From assembly GCA_028577615.1 (NCBI GenBank), contig JAJSDU010000002.1, positions 62,001 through 126,000 on the forward strand: a DNA stretch of 64,000 nt, written 5' to 3'. The stretch's first letter is position 1, and each line of letters opens with the position of its first letter. This DNA is from Nitrosomonas sp. Its GTDB lineage: Bacteria; Pseudomonadota; Gammaproteobacteria; Burkholderiales; Nitrosomonadaceae. Positions 47,101-55,039 of the stretch are shown piece after piece. The position numbers were made by a program, and so were the translations under genes. The notes under the pieces are model-generated. The model ran no database searches. It had not been told where the DNA came from and saw only the letters and a program-made list of their open reading frames with translations.

Positions 47101-47617
47101 GACGTGCTTCATTGGCAGTCTCATCTTCCATCCATTGTGCGACGTGTGTGGCAAAAATGAGCTCCGAAAATGGCGCATCAAATTCAGCAGAGAGCTCTTC
47201 CTCCAACGCCAGTCCGTCAATTCCGGCTAATTCATCCGCACCGACTTTGCCTTTTGCACGCCGCTGCACAAACTGCCGCTTGCAGAAATACAGTGGCGCG
47301 AGCTCATGATGCTTCGCAGCCAACGCATTGATTTCAGTTTCGATATTAAACAACTTCGCGATAAAGTCATCCAGCCACGGTGCAATCTCAATCAGCAGCG
47401 CCGACTCATCCTTGGGTTGCAGAATATCCGGTTGTTCACGCGCGATTTTAAGTTTTTCATACAGCGGCGCATCACCTTCATGGAGATAATCCAGAAATGC
47501 CTGATCCAGCCTGAGCAGGCCATCGCGCCGATACAGATCGGAAACAGTCATATTGAATTGAAAATCGGGGGCACGAACAATCGAGGGATCGAAGGATAGT
47601 GAATCCAAAGTTGTCAT
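44078..47617 (-). CDS. GltD-like / PyrK-like fused flavin and iron-sulfur oxidoreductase (NfnAB-like)
   Basis: A 1179-residue cytoplasmic electron-transfer protein. Residues 1-~240 are helical and unassigned. Residues 250-345 carry cysteines 254, 257, 265, 294, 326, 334, 337 and 341, arranged like the iron-sulfur domain of GOGAT small subunit/GltD. FAD-binding VLVVGMGPAGYTLAHHL lies at ~396-412 and NADPH-binding VIVIGGGLTAIDTATEAL later. The C-terminal ~260 residues resemble the dihydroorotate dehydrogenase electron-transfer subunit PyrK: a FAD domain with FHPGQFYRFQ, ILVGGGLGNAVLFSIG for NAD, and a [2Fe-2S] site with cysteines 1112, 1118, 1121 and 1139. This combination matches NfnA plus NfnB in one chain. 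It lies 102 bases downstream of cysN on the same strand. A role as electron donor to sulfite reductase is inference. Confidence 0.78.
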   Translation of the reverse strand: MTTLDSLSFDPSIVRAPDFQFNMTVSDLYRRDGLLRLDQAFLDYLHEGDAPLYEKLKIAREQPDILQPKDESALLIEIAPWLDDFIAKLFNIETEINALAAKHHELAPLYFCKRQFVQRRAKGKVGADELAGIDGLALEEELSAEFDAPFSELIFATHVAQWMEDETANEARLRKALHYAAWALRTPEGQAHTQAGILFKSPAKLDFQHLLALETDESKGFPLHRLGHLRQRNGFALTDQGTDLAGALDEANYCIWCHEQGKDSCSKGLKDKPKSADEPAPFKKSELGALLAGCPLEERISEFHKLKTQGVAVGSLAMIVLDNPMCAGTGHRICNDCMKSCIYQKQDPVDIPQAETRTLKDVLALPWGYEIYSLLTRWNPLNLKRPVPKPLSGKKVLVVGMGPAGYTLAHHLMNEGHTVVGIDGLKIEPLPEQLAGVNMKGERVPFEPVYDVSDLEENLDERMPAGFGGVAEYGITVRWNKNFLKLIRLLLERRDQFALFGGVRFGGTLTTDDAFAIGFDHVALAAGAGKPTVLDLPNGLARGVRAASDFLMALQLSGAAQRDSIANMQLRLPVIVIGGGLTAIDTATEALAYYPIQVEKFLQRYELLSAVQGEASIRNIWDAEETEIADEFLAHARAIRAERAVAEQEEREADILSLLQSWGGATIAYRKRLIDSPSYTLNHEEVEKALEEGIWFAEGLTPSRVNVDPWDHVRSVHFTVQKRDDAGEWRATGEVELSARALLVAAGTQPNTVLAREDGNTYKLDGRYFAACDEEGKPVRPAYGNPKSGTASVLLSYYKDAQDGRFISFFGDLHPSYSGNVVKAMSSAKQGYPVVDRVLGKIKPFSDKTAEQFFMLFNRQLRPIVHKVERLTPNIVEVVVHAPLAAERFHPGQFYRFQNYASLAPVVSDTRLAMEGIALTGASVDIAQGLVSLIALEMGGSADLCTLLKPGEPVILMGPTGTPTEIEAGETVILVGGGLGNAVLFSIGAAARAAGSRVLYFAGYKKRIDRYKVAEIEAAADTVVWCCDEAPGFQPDRVGDKHFVGNIVEAMVAYGSGQLGDQPVPMIEADRIIAIGSDRMMAAVGVARHNQLKPYLKAGHFAIGSINSPMQCMMKEICAQCLQPHKDPQTGEVTYVFSCFNQDQPLDSVDFTGLSSRLRQNTVQEKLTSRWIRCCLDRN

Positions 47618-47719
47618 AGGAGATTAAATAAGATTTAAATACGGTAAAAAAACGATTACATATCATGCATGCATGAAAGAACTGGCACGCTTCCAGTGCC
47701 TGGATCGACAGGTTTTAAA

Positions 47720-49003
47720 TTAACTTTTCGGAATACTGATCATACCGGCAGCAACAGTATTATTACTGCTTTCATCAATCACAATAAAACAGCCCGTTGC
47801 CCTGTTCCGCAGATAATCATCACAGACCAGCGGCTGCTGAACCTTAATGCCGACATGCGCAATATCATTCATCTTCAATTGTTCAACCGATTCATGCTTC
47901 ATGGTGTTGACATCAACACGATAATCAATCCTTCCAATCATCGCTTTGACCATACGAGTCGTATGCTTAATCAGGTATTTGCGTGCCGGATCAAGCGGCT
48001 GCTCGGATAGCCAGCACAACATTGCATCGAAACCACTGATGACCTGCGGAAGATCGCCAGTCTTTACCAGCATATCGCCGCGCGAAATATCAAGATGATC
48101 TTCGATAGTCAATGTTATTGATTGCGGCGCATCGGCTTCGTTGATATTGCCTTCGTATAAAATAATTTCCCTGATACGCGAGTTTAATCCAGAAGGCAGT
48201 ACTGTCACGGCATCTCCGGAACGAACAGAACCGGATTCTATTCGTCCCATATACCCCCTGAAGTCATGCAATTCTTTCGTCTGCGGACGGCATACCCACT
48301 GTACCGGAAAACGAAAGTCTTCCTGGTTGACATCGTGGCTGATCGATATATTTTCCAGCAGATCGATCAATGTTGCGCCTTTATACCAGTTCAGCTTATC
48401 GCCGCGTTCGACCACCATATCGCCAAGCAGTGCCGACATTGGAATAAAATCGATATGATGTACATTAAGTCTTTCCGCAAAAGTGGAAAAATCGCTGCAA
48501 ATAGCATTGAATACAGATTGTGAATAATCAACCAGATCCATCTTGTTAACCGCGACGACCAGATGTGGAATGCCGACCAGGCTTGCCAGATACGCATGGC
48601 GGCGTGACTGCGTCAAAACGCCCTTACGCGCATCGATAAGAATAATTGCCAGATTGGCTGTCGAAGCACCGGTTACCATATTTCGCGTATACTGCTCATG
48701 CCCGGGTGTGTCCGCAATAATAAACTTTCGCCTGGGTGTCGCAAAATACCGATAGGCAACGTCAATAGTAATACCCTGCTCCCGTTCGGCCTGCAATCCA
48801 TCCGTCAACAGCGACAAATCGACCCCCGCCAATCCGCGTTTACGCGTGGTATGGGTGATTGCGTTCAGCTGATCTTCAAAAATAGATTTTGAGTCGTGCA
48901 GCAAACGTCCGATTAAGGTGCTTTTTCCATCATCAACACTGCCGGCAGTAATAAAACGTAGTAACTCGGCTTGTTCAAACGGTATTTTTTCAACTTCTGA
49001 CAT
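47720..49003 (-). CDS. cysN: Sulfate adenylyltransferase subunit 1 (GTPase)
   Basis: GTPase subunit of ATP sulfurylase, which activates sulfate to APS together with CysD. The 427-residue protein has P-loop GSVDDGKSTLIGRLLHD, switch region EREQGITIDVAYRYF, DTPGHEQYTRNM and NKMDLVDYS. There is no C-terminal APS-kinase (CysC) fusion, unlike CysNC proteins. AAGGAA lies five bases before the ATG. It follows cysD by 115 bases, the largest gap inside the cys block, and precedes the large flavoprotein gene. Confidence 0.96.
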   Translation of the reverse strand: MSEVEKIPFEQAELLRFITAGSVDDGKSTLIGRLLHDSKSIFEDQLNAITHTTRKRGLAGVDLSLLTDGLQAEREQGITIDVAYRYFATPRRKFIIADTPGHEQYTRNMVTGASTANLAIILIDARKGVLTQSRRHAYLASLVGIPHLVVAVNKMDLVDYSQSVFNAICSDFSTFAERLNVHHIDFIPMSALLGDMVVERGDKLNWYKGATLIDLLENISISHDVNQEDFRFPVQWVCRPQTKELHDFRGYMGRIESGSVRSGDAVTVLPSGLNSRIREIILYEGNINEADAPQSITLTIEDHLDISRGDMLVKTGDLPQVISGFDAMLCWLSEQPLDPARKYLIKHTTRMVKAMIGRIDYRVDVNTMKHESVEQLKMNDIAHVGIKVQQPLVCDDYLRNRATGCFIVIDESSNNTVAAGMISIPKS

Positions 49004-49118
49004 CTGGTTTCCTTCTGGAAATTCATTTCACCGCTTTCAACACAATGCTTTTTGTTAAAACAAAATGTGCGAACTTCCGGTTGACCGCAGGCGATGATCT
49101 TTTAATCAACTAAACAAA

Positions 49119-50024
49119 TTAGAAATAGCCCTCTTTCTTGCGCAATTCCATTGAAGCTTCCGAGGTCTGATCGTCCATACGCGTCGCGCCACGCTCTGTA
49201 ATACGTGTCATCGCTGTTTCCGCGATAATATCTTCGACGGTAGCGGCAGTCGATGCGACAGGACAGGTACAACTCATGTCGCCCACGGTACGGAAACGTA
49301 CAACCATTCTCTCGGCCTGCTCACCCGGTTTGGGCTGCACCAGATGAGATACGGGCAGCAGTCCGGCCTCCCGTCGGATGACTTCACGTTCATGAGCAAA
49401 ATAAATCTCCGGGACTTCCAGTTTCTCGCGCGCGATGTATTCCCAGACATCCAGTTCGGTCCAGTTACTAATGGGAAATACACGAATATTTTCTCCTGGA
49501 TGCGTGCGGGTATTGTATAGATCCCACAATTCGGGACGCTGGTTTTTCGGGTCCCATTGACCGAATTCATCGCGAAAAGAAAAAATGCGTTCTTTGGCGC
49601 GCGCTTTCTCCTCGTCTCGACGCGCACCGCCAATACAGGCATCAAAACTGAATTCAGCAATGGCATCAAGCAAGGTAACTGATTGAAATGGATTACGGCT
49701 TTGCGACTCCGATCGCAAAACGATCCGGCCCTTTTTAATCGAATCCTCAAGGCTACGTACAATCAAACGTTCGCCCAGCTCTTCGACACGGCGGTCACGA
49801 AACGCGATCACTTCAGGGAAATTATGCTCGGTATCGATATGCATTAATGGAAACGGGAAACGGCCTGGCCTGAACGCCTTTTCAGCCAAACGCAGCAAAA
49901 CGATAGAATCCTTGCCTCCCGAAAATAATAATACGGGGTTAGCACATTCTGCCGCCACTTCTCGCATAATATGAATGGATTCACTTTCCAGCGCATCAAG
50001 ATGGGTGAAGGGACGATTACTCAT
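49119..50024 (-). CDS. cysD: Sulfate adenylyltransferase subunit 2
   Basis: Catalytic subunit of ATP sulfurylase, forming APS from ATP and sulfate. From the ATG at 50022-50024 the protein has 301 residues (E. coli 302). It shows the PP-loop LLFSGGKDSIVLLRLAEKAF, PLMHIDTEHNFPEVIAFRD, CIGGARRDEEKARAKERIFS and WTELDVWEYIA, all standard for CysD. A seven-codon extension is possible but unsupported. It lies 80 bases after cysH. Confidence 0.97.
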   Translation of the reverse strand: MSNRPFTHLDALESESIHIMREVAAECANPVLLFSGGKDSIVLLRLAEKAFRPGRFPFPLMHIDTEHNFPEVIAFRDRRVEELGERLIVRSLEDSIKKGRIVLRSESQSRNPFQSVTLLDAIAEFSFDACIGGARRDEEKARAKERIFSFRDEFGQWDPKNQRPELWDLYNTRTHPGENIRVFPISNWTELDVWEYIAREKLEVPEIYFAHEREVIRREAGLLPVSHLVQPKPGEQAERMVVRFRTVGDMSCTCPVASTAATVEDIIAETAMTRITERGATRMDDQTSEASMELRKKEGYF

Positions 50025-50104
50025 ACTTTTTCTCTCTACTTGCAAAAAAACAGCGATGCCTCAGCATTGTTAACTGTAAAATAATTCCAGAATCAAAGCT
50101 GTTT

Positions 50105-50803
50105 CTATTTGATCGGAATAACGTTATTGGTATGTAATCCGCATTCCTTGCCATCCGGGGCTTCCCACCACCAGCGGCCGGATCGGATATCCTCACCCGG
50201 TGTAATTGCGCGCGTGCACGGTGCACAACCGATGCTCGGATAGAACCGGTCGTGTAACTTGTTATACGGAACGTTATTCGCTCTGAGATACGCCCACACC
50301 TCATCGTTGGTCCATTCGAGCAGGGGATTAATTTTCTGCATGCGATTACTGATGTCATAAGCCGACACTTTCAAATCCACACGCGTTGTTGCCTGATCAC
50401 GCCGTATTCCCGTAACCCAGGCCCGTTTGCCATACAGCGCACGGCGCAACGGCTCAACCTTGCGTACATGACAACAAGCTTTACGCAATTCTATGCTCTC
50501 GTAAAAACCATTGATGCCGTGCGCAGCAACATACTCCTCAACCTGTTTGACGTTCGGAAAATAAATACGTAGCGGGGTTTTGTAGCGTTCACGAACGGTC
50601 TGCATCAAATCATAAGTTTCCTGCGGCAGCCGCCCCGTATCGAGACTGAACATCTCAATATCAATCTGATACTTATCAATCAAGTCGGTCAGCACCATAT
50701 CTTCGGCGCCCAGACTGTTGGCAAACGCAACAGGCGCGTAGTCACGGACCGTTTCGGTCAACAGCGTAACAACCTGCTCAATCTTTTCCGACAAATCAGT
50801 CAT
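50105..50803 (-). CDS. cysH: Assimilatory adenylylsulfate (APS) reductase
   Basis: Reduces APS to sulfite using thioredoxin or glutathione. The 232-residue protein has FANSLGAEDMVL and FSLDTGRLPQETYDL, the catalytic ECGLH near the C-terminus (Cys221), and GRWWWE. It also has both cysteine pairs that ligate a [4Fe-4S] cluster: Cys110-Cys111 (RKACCHVRKVEPL) and Cys193/Cys196 (IGCAPCTRAI). These pairs mark APS reductases and are missing from PAPS reductases such as E. coli CysH, so no APS kinase is required. The ATG overlaps the DUF934 stop by eight bases. Confidence 0.95.
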   Translation of the reverse strand: MTDLSEKIEQVVTLLTETVRDYAPVAFANSLGAEDMVLTDLIDKYQIDIEMFSLDTGRLPQETYDLMQTVRERYKTPLRIYFPNVKQVEEYVAAHGINGFYESIELRKACCHVRKVEPLRRALYGKRAWVTGIRRDQATTRVDLKVSAYDISNRMQKINPLLEWTNDEVWAYLRANNVPYNKLHDRFYPSIGCAPCTRAITPGEDIRSGRWWWEAPDGKECGLHTNNVIPIK

Positions 50804-51329
50804 CTCCAAAACCTACAGCACCCATTCCCTGCCGTACAACACGACGAAACAACGGCTGCTTCCGGTCAACGGAAGTCTGGTAAACCTCTGAAAAATCCTC
50901 AAAGCCTTTCAATGCATCATTGATATTTCGGTCTGGCCGAGGCTCAAACGTATCAAAACCCACGCGCTGCATATAAAACAACTGATCACGCAACACATCG
51001 CCAATAGCACGCAATTCACCTGAATATCCCAGCCGAGTCCGCAAATTATAGGCAATCGAATAACCACGACCATCCGAAAATTTAGGAAAATCAACGGCTA
51101 TCACAGAGAACCTGTGCACATCTTCCGCCAAATTCTCGGGGCGCTCATCGCTGGCAAACCAGACGCCGATATCATTACGTTGCTGCAAAACAGCACGCTG
51201 CGCCAACCAGACTTTAAGCGGCACAATTATTTTACCGTTTGGAACGATCGCCGCTTCTGCTGTCTCCTGGTCCTGCAATCGCAATACCTGCCAGTCATCT
51301 TCAATGATAGCTTTATTCTTTATAATCAT
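50796..51329 (-). CDS. DUF934 family protein of the sulfate-reduction operon
   Basis: Small protein of unproven function that, as I recall, is nearly always encoded between cysI and cysH in beta- and gammaproteobacteria. From the ATG at 51327-51329 it has 177 residues, beginning MIIKNKAIIEDDWQVLRLQD. The DUF934 features are DVHRFSVIAVDFPKFSDGRG, YSIAYNLRTRLGYSGELRAI and GDVLRDQLFYMQRVGFDTFE. It starts four bases after the cysI stop and overlaps cysH by eight bases, so tight coupling with both is likely. An auxiliary role in sulfite reduction is inferred from context only. Confidence 0.9.
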   Translation of the reverse strand: MIIKNKAIIEDDWQVLRLQDQETAEAAIVPNGKIIVPLKVWLAQRAVLQQRNDIGVWFASDERPENLAEDVHRFSVIAVDFPKFSDGRGYSIAYNLRTRLGYSGELRAIGDVLRDQLFYMQRVGFDTFEPRPDRNINDALKGFEDFSEVYQTSVDRKQPLFRRVVRQGMGAVGFGDD

Positions 51330-51333
51330 AATA

Positions 51334-53079
51334 CTAGAACCGTGGCGAAAAAAATGGAACCGCATACCGGGCTGCGACCACACCGTCCTTATCATCGGGC
51401 TTGATCGGCTCTTCAGTAAAATCTGTCGCGTACACATGATCTTTGAACGGCGTGTGTCCGATTCTGCGCACTGTATCAATAAAGCGTTCACCTTCGTCGA
51501 TACGCTCACGCAAATAAACCTGGAGAATACGGTCGATCGCTTCAGGAATCTGGTGAAAAGTCAGTGACGGACCAAGAATCTTGCCTAATGAACAGTTGTT
51601 GCCCTCAGCACCACCGATGGAAATCTGATACCACTCCTCATGATTTTTTTTCTCAACACCGGTTATGCCGATATTCCCGATATGATGCTGTCCACAGGCA
51701 TTCATGCATCCGGATATATTTAATGAAATTTCGCCAATGTCATACTGAAAATCCAGACTCTCAAAACGTTCAGCAATGAGCTTGGATAAAGGAATGGAAC
51801 GCGCATTGGCCAAAGTGCAGAATTCAGCGCCAGGGCAACTGATAATATCCGTCAGCATGCCGATATTCGGCGAGGCAAGCTCCAGCTTGCTCAATTCACG
51901 CCACAGCGCAATCAAATCAGCCTGCTTGACGTCTGCGAAAACCAGATTCTGCTTGTGTGTAATCCGCATCTCCCCGAAACTGTAGTGATCCGCCAGATCC
52001 GCCACGGCATCCATTTGCTCATGCGTCACATCGCCAGGCGCATTACCGGGTTTTTTCACTGACAAGACGACAATGGCATAGCCAGGCACACGATGCGGCC
52101 TTACGTTATGTTTCATCCAATTTGAAAAATTGCGGTTATCCGCCATGAATTCCTTGAGACTGGAATCGTGGTCAGTCAGCACTTCGTACGTCGGATCAGT
52201 AAAAAAACTTGCCACACGTTCGACTTCTTCGCGGGTTAGAGTACCTGGACCATCCTTCAGGTTAAGCCAGTCCTCCTCAACCAGACGCCTGAATTCATCA
52301 ATTCCCAGTGCCTTGACCAGTATCTTGATGCGCGCTTTAAATTTATTATCGCGGCGGCCAAACTGATTGTATATGCGCAGAATCGACTCCACATAAGTCA
52401 ATACATGTTGCCATGGTAAAAATTCACAGATCTCGCTGCCAATGACGGGCGTTCTTCCAAGCCCGCCGCCCACCAATACACGAAAACCAGTTTCACCTTG
52501 TGCATTTTTCCCCACAGACAGACCAATGTCATGTGCGAGAATAGCGGCACGATCTTCTTTCGCGCCACTAATGGCGATCTTGAATTTACGCGGCAGGTAG
52601 GCGAACTCAGGATGAAATGTGCTCCACTGACGCAGAATCTCAGCATACGGCCGCGGATCGACAACTTCATCCTGAGCCACGCCGGCAAACTCATCAGACG
52701 TAATATTTCGAACACAATTGCCGGAAGTCTGAATGGCGTGCATTTGCACTGTTGCCAGATCGGCAAGTATATCTGGCGTATCTTCCAGCTTCAGCCAATT
52801 AAACTGAATATTCTGGCGTGTCGTAAAATGACCGTAACCACGATCATATTTACGCGCTATATGGGCAAACATGCGCATCTGTCTTGAAGAAATCAGACCG
52901 TAGGGAACAGCAATACGCAACATATAGCCATGAATTTGCATGTAGAGGCCGTTTTGAAGTCTCAAAGGCAGAAACTCCGTTTCCGTCAATTCGTTGGATA
53001 AACGCCTGCGCACCTGATCCCGATACTGGGAAACACGCTCATCGATCATCCGTTGATCATATTCGTCATAACAATACAT
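51334..53079 (-). CDS. cysI: Siroheme/[4Fe-4S] sulfite (nitrite/sulfite-type) reductase hemoprotein
   Basis: Six-electron reduction of sulfite to sulfide. The 581-residue protein has the two ferredoxin-like halves of the nitrite/sulfite reductase family (GHFTTRQNIQFNWLKLEDTP and QTSGNCVRNITSDEFAG in the first). The cluster/siroheme ligands are the CPGAEFC motif in TDIISCPGAEFCTLANARS, and CMNAC in ISLNISGCMNACGQHHIGNI. This motif style differs from enterobacterial CysI, which partners CysJ. No CysJ gene is in the window, so the electron donor must be a ferredoxin or another flavoprotein. GAGGA lies seven bases before the ATG. First clear gene of the cysI-DUF934-cysH-cysD-cysN series. Confidence 0.93.
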   Translation of the reverse strand: MYCYDEYDQRMIDERVSQYRDQVRRRLSNELTETEFLPLRLQNGLYMQIHGYMLRIAVPYGLISSRQMRMFAHIARKYDRGYGHFTTRQNIQFNWLKLEDTPDILADLATVQMHAIQTSGNCVRNITSDEFAGVAQDEVVDPRPYAEILRQWSTFHPEFAYLPRKFKIAISGAKEDRAAILAHDIGLSVGKNAQGETGFRVLVGGGLGRTPVIGSEICEFLPWQHVLTYVESILRIYNQFGRRDNKFKARIKILVKALGIDEFRRLVEEDWLNLKDGPGTLTREEVERVASFFTDPTYEVLTDHDSSLKEFMADNRNFSNWMKHNVRPHRVPGYAIVVLSVKKPGNAPGDVTHEQMDAVADLADHYSFGEMRITHKQNLVFADVKQADLIALWRELSKLELASPNIGMLTDIISCPGAEFCTLANARSIPLSKLIAERFESLDFQYDIGEISLNISGCMNACGQHHIGNIGITGVEKKNHEEWYQISIGGAEGNNCSLGKILGPSLTFHQIPEAIDRILQVYLRERIDEGERFIDTVRRIGHTPFKDHVYATDFTEEPIKPDDKDGVVAARYAVPFFSPRF

Positions 53080-53157
53080 CTTAAAATCCTCGCACCTTAG
53101 TCTGCGCTCATCTCGATTCCAAAAAATGCAATCAGCGTAATGATTGATTATTATAAT

Positions 53158-53394
53158 TTAAGTTTGGTTTTCCGTTTTGGTGTAATACTTGGAAACAGGT
53201 AATAATTTTGCCGCATCAAGCGGAAATTTTGCGCCATACTTGATAATATGATCGACGTCATCATCTTCATCATGTCTCAGCGCCATGCCAATATAGGCAA
53301 AATCACCTTTTTCACCTATCACAATACCAATTCTTCCTCCACAACCGTTAAACCATGTAACCTGTTTAGGTTTATTCTCTTCATTTGTGCTCAT
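53158..53394 (-). CDS. Hypothetical small protein upstream of cysI
   Basis: I do not recognise this 78-residue protein. It is soluble and has a compact core (VTWFNGCGGRIGIVIGEKGD, then FAYIGMALRHDEDDDVDHII) with an acidic DEDDD patch and a C-terminal lysine/tyrosine tail. The ATG has GAGGA seven bases upstream, which supports translation. It lies 78 bases upstream of cysI on the same strand, so it may be the first gene of the sulfate-reduction transcript. Confidence 0.6.
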   Translation of the reverse strand: MSTNEENKPKQVTWFNGCGGRIGIVIGEKGDFAYIGMALRHDEDDDVDHIIKYGAKFPLDAAKLLPVSKYYTKTENQT

Positions 53395-54003
53395 AAATTA
53401 GTCCTCAGTTTGGTATTCGATGCGACCTTAAAGTAATTGGCATTTCCAAGAACTGTTAAGATACCGAGTCGATCACTCTCTGCACTCGAATTGCCCTTCA
53501 ATCCCCTTCAATCTCGAAACAGCTGGCTTTATACAACTTTAATATGAATTAGTCCAATACTCGTATAGAAAACCACAGCAACCTGATCTTTCCTGGCTCC
53601 ATCAAAGCCACAGGGTACATATAAAAAGCAACCCAGTATCCTGGTCTCTCCGTTGAACCAACGATAATTGTTTTCACAAATGGTTCATTCACAACACCAG
53701 TCCGGCCAGCGTATCCCTCATTGTAGCAATTCTACTAAAACCAGAATTCTTTCCCCATTTCCGACAAACCCATTATATTTGCCTTTTTATCGAAAAATCG
53801 CAGTTCAAGAATAAAATCAACACCATTAACTGCAATAATCAGAAGTAAAAGAAACTGATCGACTTTGACATCAATTCCGGCAAAAAACGAATAACAGAAA
53901 GCATTAACTTAATTACTGCCGAACCAAAAAACCGACATTTCCGCTGTAACTATTATAAAAAGGGCGCATATTAACAAATTTAATATATAATCTGAAATAA
54001 TAT
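53395..54003. other. Intergenic region between the cys block and cysB; possible decayed sequence
   Basis: About 610 bases with no intact gene. On the minus strand, two overlapping frames between ~53535 and ~53735 are open for 45-60 codons without a proper start, for example NEPFVKTIIVGSTERPGYWV and CGFDGARKDQVAVVFY. They read as protein-like but I cannot assign a family. The cys-block promoter should also lie here. Confidence 0.3.
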
Positions 54004-54020
54004 TATATTAATTTAATATA
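53978..54020. promoter_or_regulatory. AT-rich palindrome and direct repeats upstream of cysB
   Basis: TATATTAA (54004-54011) and TTAATATA (54013-54020) form a perfect 8-bp-arm palindrome around one base, ending 26 bases before the cysB ATG. The decamer ATTTAATATA occurs at 53978-53987 and again at 54011-54020, 33 bases apart, about three helical turns. The position suits an autoregulatory site of a LysR-type regulator, but the region is so AT-rich that chance is a serious alternative. Confidence 0.4.
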
Positions 54021-54046
54021 GAAAAAAGTTATTATAAATAATATCA

Positions 54047-54976
54047 ATGAAACTGCAACAATTTCGCTATTTATGTGAAGTAGCCAACCAAAAATTCAAT
54101 CTGTCCAAGGCCGCACAAAAGCTTCATACCTCACAGCCCGCGATTAGCAAGCAAATTCAACTGCTTGAAGAAGAACTCGGCGTATTGATTTTTGTTCGCA
54201 ATGGTAAACGATTGACACAAATAACCCCTCCAGGGCAAATCATCATTCAGATTGCAAAAAAAATACTACAGGAAACCGAAAATCTAAAAAAAGCCGCGCA
54301 GGATTATGCGCACGAAACAGACGGCACGCTCACCATCGCTACGACACACACGCAAGCACGGTATGCCTTGCCACCGATAATCAAACGCTTTACTGCCTTG
54401 CACCCCAAAGTTCGACTCATCCTGCGTCAAGGTAGTCCGACTCAAATCTCAGCATTGGTTACCTCAGGAGAAGCGGATATTGCCATTGCCACCGAAGCGA
54501 TAGAGCATTTCCAAGAACTGATTATGTTGCCTTGCTATCAATGGAATCGCTGCATTGTAACGCCCCCCGGTCATGCGTTGCTCAAGGAAAAAGAACTGAC
54601 TCTGGAAGCAATCAGTCGATATCCCATCATCACTTACGATTTTGCTTTTACGGGACGCTCAAAAATAAACCAGGCTTTTGAAAACAAAAAACTTGTTCCC
54701 AATGTTGTATTAACTGCTATTGATTCTGATGTTATAAAAACCTATGTTGAACTGGGACTTGGCATTGGCATACTGGCCAAAATGGCATTTGATCCAAAAC
54801 GCGACGACCAACTCAGGGCTATTGATGCGGATCATCTGTTTGAACCCAGCACCACACGTATCGGCATCAGCCGTAACAGCTATTTACAGAGTTTCGTATT
54901 TGATTTTATAGAAATGTTTGCACCACACCTGGATAAAACCAGTGTTCAGGAAAAATTAAAAAACTCGAGAACATAA
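54047..54976 (+). CDS. cysB: LysR-family regulator CysB
   Basis: Transcription activator of sulfate-assimilation genes, responding to O- or N-acetylserine. The 309-residue protein begins MKLQQFRYLCEVANQKFNLS and KAAQKLHTSQPAISKQIQLL, close to E. coli CysB (MKLQQLRYIVEV...TSQPGISKQVRMLE). TPPGQIIIQIAKKI follows, then a LysR effector domain with TLTIATTHTQARYALPPIIK. Divergent orientation from the cys block supports the assignment over the related Cbl. No ribosome binding site is visible before the ATG, where the sequence is almost pure A/T. Confidence 0.93.
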   Translation: MKLQQFRYLCEVANQKFNLSKAAQKLHTSQPAISKQIQLLEEELGVLIFVRNGKRLTQITPPGQIIIQIAKKILQETENLKKAAQDYAHETDGTLTIATTHTQARYALPPIIKRFTALHPKVRLILRQGSPTQISALVTSGEADIAIATEAIEHFQELIMLPCYQWNRCIVTPPGHALLKEKELTLEAISRYPIITYDFAFTGRSKINQAFENKKLVPNVVLTAIDSDVIKTYVELGLGIGILAKMAFDPKRDDQLRAIDADHLFEPSTTRIGISRNSYLQSFVFDFIEMFAPHLDKTSVQEKLKNSRT

Positions 54977-55039
54977 TCATTGTCTTATTGTAGTATTTGG
55001 AGCAGACTACAATTCTGAATAAGGCTTTTGGAGAGGATC

